This document shows, in pieces, positions 5,325 through 8,788 of a stretch of 8,788 nucleotides of DNA (position 1 is its first letter; every line of letters starts with the position of its first letter). The stretch spans positions 1 to 8,788 of the forward strand of contig CABQAC010000073.1 in the NCBI GenBank assembly GCA_902462035.1, written 5' to 3'. The position numbers were made by a program, and so were the translations under genes. Below the pieces are notes generated by a model. The model was not told the origin of the DNA, ran no database searches, and was given only the letters and a program-made list of their open reading frames with translations. This DNA is from an uncultured Eubacteriales bacterium (GTDB lineage Bacteria; Bacillota; Clostridia; Oscillospirales; Acutalibacteraceae).

Positions 5325-6758
5325 TTAACAATCGAAATAAGACAGCTCCGCCGCGCCGTAAGGCATGGATTGGCTCAGTTCCACCAGGAAATCCGCCACG
5401 GCCTTAGCCTCCTGCCCGAACAAAGGCTTGGGCTGGTAGTTGTTCCAGCCGGACGGGTCAGAGGTGGGGTCGCAAGGGATGATCGAACAGTCGGTCATCA
5501 CCAGCGAACCGCCCCGCAAACCGAAGGAAGCGCGGAACGCGAAGGTGCGCCGGGCTGTCACCGGGCCCACATTTGCCCCAAACGCAAAATTCCCCAGGTT
5601 GTACACCAGGTATTTTCCTTTGTACACTTCGATACCCTGCACCACATGGGCGTGATGGCCGATGACCAAATCCGCTCCGGCGTCGATCATTTTGCGCCCG
5701 GCGGCCATGGTGTCCGGCGTCACTCGGTTGCTAAACTCCACCCCCCAGTGCATTACCGGAATGACCAGGTTATCCGGCCGCTTATACCGTTTAATCTGGT
5801 TGATCATATCCGTGGCGCCCGCGTTGGTCCGCTGGCCTAAAAGCACCACTTCAATACCGTTCACCCGCGTGATATACGGCTGCCCCACAGCAAAGGTGGA
5901 CACCCCGGCCGCATGCAAATACCGCTTGGTGTCCTCGAAACCCCGTTTCCCGTAATCGTAGGTATGGTTGTTGGCAAGGCCCGCCAATTCCACCGAGGAA
6001 GCGGGCAGAATCCGCGCAAAGGAAGGGCTGCCCCGGAAGTAATACTGTTTTTCCTGGTGGGCAGTGCTGTCGGTCAGGGTTCCCTCAAAGTTGATACAGG
6101 TGATGTCGTCGGTCAAGAACCAAGGCTGCATCCGGTCAAAGGGGTACGACGCGCTGGGCTGGCGGGCGTATACCTGGTCGAAGGAGTTATAGTGGGATTG
6201 CTCGTTGATGGGAGAAAAAGTGCAGTCGCCGGTAAAGGTCAGGGTTACCTGGCCCGCCTTTTTTTGCCCACGCAGGTAGCATGCCGCACCAGCGGCCTGG
6301 AATTGTTCCACCGGAACGCCCAGCCGTTCAGCCGCAGCGCCAAAGGCCACCTTTCCCTTTTTTCCCGTCTGAAGGCCGTTTTGGTAAGCGAGCACCCGCG
6401 CCAGCGCATCCGCCACCACAATCTCTCCGCTGTCCCGCAGCAAGGGCACCAGCCTTTGGGCGGATGCCGCGGCTTCCGCCGCGGCCCCTGTCTTTTCCAG
6501 CGCGGTCAGGGCGGCGCGGGCGTCTTCCAGCAGCGTTTCCCGCGGGACCGTTTGCGCGGCGGACGAAACAGGCAATACCGGGGCGGAAGAAGGCAATGGG
6601 GAAACGGCGCTTGACGGCAGGGACACAGGCGGCGGGTCCGGCTGGGCAACCGTCGGAACGGTTTGCCGCGCGCCCTGCCAGAACAACACGCAGGAAAGCG
6701 CGATACAACATAAGCTGGCGTAGAAGACCGCCCGTCTTGTGGTTCGTTTCATCCGCAT
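5325..6758 (-). CDS. CapA-type membrane-anchored metallophosphoesterase (PGA_cap family)
   Basis: The 477-residue protein has a short basic N-terminus, one membrane segment (about 8-27) and a Pro/Ser/Val-rich linker (about 35-70), so the bulk should lie outside the cell. A helical, Ala-rich segment (about 72-165) precedes the catalytic domain (about 170-440). That domain carries the CapA/PGA_cap (PF09587) motifs of a calcineurin-like metal site: FTGDCTF (175-181), INFEGTL (222-228), LANNHTYDYG (261-270), VMHWGVEF (335-342), GHHAHVVQG (367-375) and YNLGNFAFG (386-394). The family includes poly-gamma-glutamate capsule proteins, but no pgsB/C partner is near, so a cell-surface hydrolase of unknown substrate is all I can claim. 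The ATG at 6758 is chosen because TCCTT (6764-6768; AAGGA on the coding strand) is 5 nt upstream; an ATG at 6752 is also possible. The frame extends to 6800, but that lies before the predicted transcription start. Confidence 0.9.
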   Translation of the reverse strand: MRMKRTTRRAVFYASLCCIALSCVLFWQGARQTVPTVAQPDPPPVSLPSSAVSPLPSSAPVLPVSSAAQTVPRETLLEDARAALTALEKTGAAAEAAASAQRLVPLLRDSGEIVVADALARVLAYQNGLQTGKKGKVAFGAAAERLGVPVEQFQAAGAACYLRGQKKAGQVTLTFTGDCTFSPINEQSHYNSFDQVYARQPSASYPFDRMQPWFLTDDITCINFEGTLTDSTAHQEKQYYFRGSPSFARILPASSVELAGLANNHTYDYGKRGFEDTKRYLHAAGVSTFAVGQPYITRVNGIEVVLLGQRTNAGATDMINQIKRYKRPDNLVIPVMHWGVEFSNRVTPDTMAAGRKMIDAGADLVIGHHAHVVQGIEVYKGKYLVYNLGNFAFGANVGPVTARRTFAFRASFGLRGGSLVMTDCSIIPCDPTSDPSGWNNYQPKPLFGQEAKAVADFLVELSQSMPYGAAELSYFDC

Positions 6759-6763
6759 GACCG

Positions 6764-6768
6764 TCCTT
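6764..6768 (-). promoter_or_regulatory. Ribosome binding site of the CapA-type gene
   Basis: AAGGA on the minus strand lies 5 nt from the ATG at 6758 and 11 nt from the ATG at 6752. It excludes the upstream start at 6800. Confidence 0.65.
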
Positions 6769-6788
6769 TTCCGCAATTGTTTTATGAC

Positions 6789-6817
6789 ATTATAGCACAT
6801 ATTTCGCTTTTCCGCAA
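6789..6817 (-). promoter_or_regulatory. sigma-A type promoter for the CapA-type gene
   Basis: Minus strand: -35 TTGCGG (6812-6817, three of six matches), a 17-bp spacer and a perfect -10 TATAAT (6789-6794). The start would be near 6782, giving a leader of about 24 nt. It is divergent from the AbrB-operon promoter 30 bp away. Confidence 0.68.
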
Positions 6818-6845
6818 AAAGAAATCATACTCTTTTGCCGCCGTA

Positions 6846-6874
6846 TTGACAATTTTAATCCGCTGGCCTATAAT
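6846..6874 (+). promoter_or_regulatory. Perfect-consensus sigma-A promoter for the AbrB-ABC operon
   Basis: TTGACA (6846-6851), exactly 17 bp, then TATAAT (6869-6874): both hexamers match consensus fully. Such a promoter should be strong unless repressed, which fits control by the AbrB-type protein it encodes. The start would be near 6881. Confidence 0.85.
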
Positions 6875-6880
6875 GTAAAT

Positions 6881-7004
6881 AAGATTTGTTATACTTTTCT
6901 TACTTATTATATTTTTATGAAAGTTCTAACTTTTTTATTTTCGAGCGCTCCAGCCTGATTCGGGCAAAAGCTTCCGGTATTATGTGAAAGGATGTGTCAC
7001 GCAG
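6881..7004 (+). other. Long AT-rich leader of the AbrB-ABC operon
   Basis: About 120 nt separate the predicted transcription start from the ATG at 7005. The first half is very AT-rich and includes an inverted repeat AAAGTT-CT-AACTTT (6920-6933) followed by more Ts, which resembles a weak terminator. The palindrome GAGCGCTC follows at 6943-6950. AbrB-type proteins favour AT-rich DNA, so this may be the autoregulatory region. I do not recognise a known riboswitch. Confidence 0.45.
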
Positions 7005-7238
7005 ATGGGCATCAAGGTTCCAAAAGGTAAATTCATCGGTACGGTAAAGGTCGGCGAAAAGGGGCAAATCGTCATCCCCAAGGGATGCCGCGACTTGTTC
7101 GGAATTGAGCCCGGCGACACACTGATACTGCTGGCGGACATCGAGCAGGGCATTGCCATCGCGCAGAACCAGGGGTACCTGGATTTTGCCAACGGGCTGT
7201 TCGAAGGGTCGGATAAAAAAGAGGAGGCATCGGAATGA
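7005..7238 (+). CDS. AbrB/MazE/SpoVT-type DNA-binding regulator
   Basis: A 77-residue protein with a swapped-hairpin AbrB-like DNA-binding domain at about 10-52: GTVKVGEKGQIVIPKGCRDLFGIEPGDTLILL (12-43) is the typical core, with the K-G-Q-I-V-I-P motif intact. The C-terminal 25 residues are acidic and charged (FEGSDKKEEASE). The ATG at 7005 follows AAAGGA by about 12 nt; an in-frame GTG at 6984 has no ribosome site. The stop overlaps the next start as ATGA. Its place at the head of an ABC operon, behind a strong promoter, suggests it is the operon's own regulator. Similar AbrB-ATPase-permease triplets are common in Firmicutes. It is not the antitoxin of a toxin pair here, since no toxin gene follows. 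Confidence 0.88.
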   Translation: MGIKVPKGKFIGTVKVGEKGQIVIPKGCRDLFGIEPGDTLILLADIEQGIAIAQNQGYLDFANGLFEGSDKKEEASE

Positions 7239-7969
7239 CCGCAATCCGCATCACCGATCTCGTGAAACAGTTCCGCGGCGTTACGGCGGTGGACCACTTG
7301 ACGCTTTCGGTGGAACAAGGGGAAACCTTCGCGCTGCTGGGCGTCAACGGCGCGGGCAAAACCACCGCCTTGCGGATGCTGGCCTGTTTGACGCGGCCCA
7401 CCGCCGGCGACGCACTGCTGATGGGGAAAAGCATCCTGACGCAACCCGGCGAGGTAAAAAAGAGCATCAACCTCTCCCCCCAGGAAACGGCGGTCGCCCC
7501 CAACCTAACGGCCCGCGAAAACCTGGAGCTGATGGCGGGGGTGTACGGTTTTTCCCGTTCCCAGGCGCGTTCCATGGCGGGCGAAATGATCGAGCGGCTC
7601 TCGCTGCAGGAAGTAGCCGGCCGCCGGGCCAAAACATTGTCCGGCGGCTGGCAGCGCAGGCTGAGTATCGCCATGGCGCTGATCACCAACCCGCAAATTC
7701 TATTTTTGGACGAACCGACGCTGGGGTTGGACGTGCTGGCCCGGCGGCAGCTTTGGTCGGTGATCGCCGGCCTAAAAGGCAAGGTGACTACCATTCTGAC
7801 CACCCATTACCTGGAGGAAGCTGAAACCTTAGCCGACCGGATCGGGATCATGGTCCGGGGCAGCGTATTGGCGCTGGGCACCGCTGCCGAACTGAAGGCC
7901 CAAACGGGTACCACAAGCCTGGAGGACGCATTTGTCGCTCTGGCGGAGGAAGGGGCGGAAACCATATGA
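7235..7969 (+). CDS. ABC transporter ATP-binding protein
   Basis: A 244-residue nucleotide-binding subunit of an ABC-2 type exporter, at the inner face of the membrane. All motifs are present: Walker A GVNGAGKTT (36-44), Q-loop Gln83 in SPQE, signature LSGGW (135-139), Walker B ILFLDE (155-160, Glu160 catalytic), D-loop LGLD (163-166) and H-loop His191. The signature is LSGGW rather than LSGGQ, a common variation in DrrA/CcmA-like exporters. The ATG overlaps the AbrB-type stop by ATGA and is preceded by GAGGAGG (7221-7227). It overlaps the permease start in the same way, so the three proteins are translationally coupled. The substrate cannot be told from the sequence. Confidence 0.94.
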   Translation: MTAIRITDLVKQFRGVTAVDHLTLSVEQGETFALLGVNGAGKTTALRMLACLTRPTAGDALLMGKSILTQPGEVKKSINLSPQETAVAPNLTARENLELMAGVYGFSRSQARSMAGEMIERLSLQEVAGRRAKTLSGGWQRRLSIAMALITNPQILFLDEPTLGLDVLARRQLWSVIAGLKGKVTTILTTHYLEEAETLADRIGIMVRGSVLALGTAAELKAQTGTTSLEDAFVALAEEGAETI

Positions 7970-8727
7970 AAGCGCTGGTATTTGCCGAACGCAACCGCAA
8001 GGAGCTGATGCGGGATCCGTTGAGCTACCTGTTCTGCCTGGGCCTTCCGCTGCTGATGCTGGTCATCATGACCATTGTTAACAGCAGCATTCCGCCCGAG
8101 GCCCAGATGACCCTATTCCGCATCGACCGGCTGGCGCCGGGCATCGCCATGTTCAGCCTGACCTTTACCATGCTGTTCGGCGCCATTTCCATTTCGAAAG
8201 ACCGGTCGAGCGCTTTTTTGATCCGCTTGTACGCATCGCCGCTGCGCGCCGTGGACTTCGTGATTGGCTACACCCTGCCGCTGTTCGTTATTTCGGTGGG
8301 CCAGCTGCTGCTCACCTTTGCCGCCTCCGCAGTGGTGGGCCTTGCGGTGGGCATCCCCCTGCCTGCCGCCGGCATGCTGTTTTCCATCTTGACGCTGCTG
8401 CCCGCTGCGGTGCTGTTTTTAAGCATGGGGATGATTTTCGGCACCCTGTTCCACGACAAAGCCGCTCCCCCTGTCGCCTCCATCGTCATCACGCTCACTT
8501 CTATCCTGGGCGGGGTGTTTATGGATGTGGACAGCCTGAACGGCGCCCTTAAAAGCGTGTGCGCCGCGCTGCCCTTTTACCACGGGGTACGCGCCGCCCG
8601 GGCCGCCTTACAAGGGGATTCGGGCCAAATCGCCATATCCCTGCTGATAACGATCCTTTACGCGGCAGCTGTTTTGGCATTGGCCGCGCTGGTTTTCTCC
8701 CGCAAACGCAGGCGCGAACAACGATAG
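7966..8727 (+). CDS. ABC-2 type transporter permease
   Basis: A 253-residue integral membrane protein with six likely membrane segments at about 20-39, 56-76, 98-128, 135-160, 168-188 and 223-244, and a basic C-terminal tail (RKRRREQR). The N-terminal amphipathic stretch with RDPLSYLF and the region SISKDRSSAFLIRLYASPLRAVDFVIGY (75-102) are typical of DrrB/NodJ-like ABC-2 permeases, which export drugs, lipids or polysaccharides. The start overlaps the ATPase stop by ATGA, with GGAGGAAGGGG just upstream. The presumed complex is a dimer of this subunit with two ATPases. Substrate unknown. Confidence 0.93.
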   Translation: MKALVFAERNRKELMRDPLSYLFCLGLPLLMLVIMTIVNSSIPPEAQMTLFRIDRLAPGIAMFSLTFTMLFGAISISKDRSSAFLIRLYASPLRAVDFVIGYTLPLFVISVGQLLLTFAASAVVGLAVGIPLPAAGMLFSILTLLPAAVLFLSMGMIFGTLFHDKAAPPVASIVITLTSILGGVFMDVDSLNGALKSVCAALPFYHGVRAARAALQGDSGQIAISLLITILYAAAVLALAALVFSRKRRREQR

Positions 8728-8766
8728 TTCATCCCATTCCGGCGCGGATTTTTCGTTACGAAACAA

Positions 8767-8788
8767 GGAAGGGCGGCCCATATGGGCC
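8767..8788 (+). terminator. Probable terminator of the AbrB-ABC operon, cut by window edge
   Basis: The window ends in the palindrome GGCCCATATGGGCC (8775-8788), preceded by AAGGGC. If the next bases complete the arm as GCCCTT followed by Ts, this is a hairpin terminator about 40 nt past the permease stop. The second half is not visible, so this is a prediction. Confidence 0.5.

Noticed and set aside
6759..6800. N-terminal extension of the CapA-type protein from an ATG at 6800
   Set aside because: It would begin upstream of the predicted transcription start (about 6782) and has no ribosome site; AAGGA precedes the ATG at 6758 instead.
7005..7238. AbrB/MazE-like gene as the antitoxin of a toxin-antitoxin pair
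   Set aside because: The next gene, overlapping by ATGA, is an ABC ATPase and no MazF- or PIN-like toxin is present. An operon regulator is the simpler reading.
7072..7803. A 243-codon minus-strand frame opposite the AbrB-type and ATPase genes
   Set aside because: The plus strand encodes an ABC ATPase with every motif; the minus translation has no domain and no ribosome site.
1..8788. Mobile element, defence system, CRISPR array or structured RNA gene
   Set aside because: There is no transposase, integrase, direct repeat array, tRNA cloverleaf or rRNA-like sequence; all long regions are explained by ordinary metabolic, transport and regulatory genes.

Overview
The window looks like a chromosomal stretch from a moderately GC-rich Firmicute, most likely of class Clostridia (Oscillospiraceae-like). 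The reasons are strong AGGAGG-type ribosome binding sites, AT-rich intergenic regions holding sigma-A promoters with 17-bp spacers, a lipoprotein-type binding protein, and a small cysteine-rich DUF6171-like protein that I know from this phylum. The lineage is inference from gene content; no rRNA or species marker is present. I see no phage, insertion sequence, CRISPR array, tRNA or rRNA. All genes look intact except malQ, which is cut by the left edge.

Layout. (1) 1-1109, minus: N-terminal three quarters of a 4-alpha-glucanotransferase (malQ) with its own promoter. (2) 1309-2103, minus: a lipoprotein solute-binding protein of the amino-acid type, with its own promoter and terminator but no permease or ATPase beside it. 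(3) 2260-3988, minus: a GH51 alpha-L-arabinofuranosidase gene followed one base later by a small nine-cysteine protein; the pair ends at a strong hairpin terminator. (4) 4193-5107, plus: divergent from the arabinofuranosidase, a 304-residue regulator with an ArsR-type winged helix and a C-terminal domain of about 200 residues. The 204-bp intergenic region holds two back-to-back promoters and three short palindromes. (5) 5325-6758, minus: a membrane-anchored CapA-type metallophosphoesterase, convergent with the regulator across a bidirectional terminator. (6) 7005-8727, plus: an operon of an AbrB-type regulator, an ABC ATPase and an ABC-2 permease, each pair overlapping by ATGA, driven by a promoter with perfect consensus hexamers and a leader of about 120 nt.

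How it fits together. The most coherent unit is region 3 plus 4. A cytoplasmic arabinofuranosidase releases L-arabinose from imported arabino-oligosaccharides, and a divergently transcribed regulator probably controls it. The regulator's C-terminal domain, rich in aromatic residues, is a good candidate for a sugar-sensing module, an unusual architecture for the ArsR family, which is best known for metal sensing. Next to it, malQ suggests alpha-glucan use. The AbrB/ABC-2 operon is a typical self-regulated export or resistance module of unknown substrate. The remainder looks like ordinary core or accessory metabolism.
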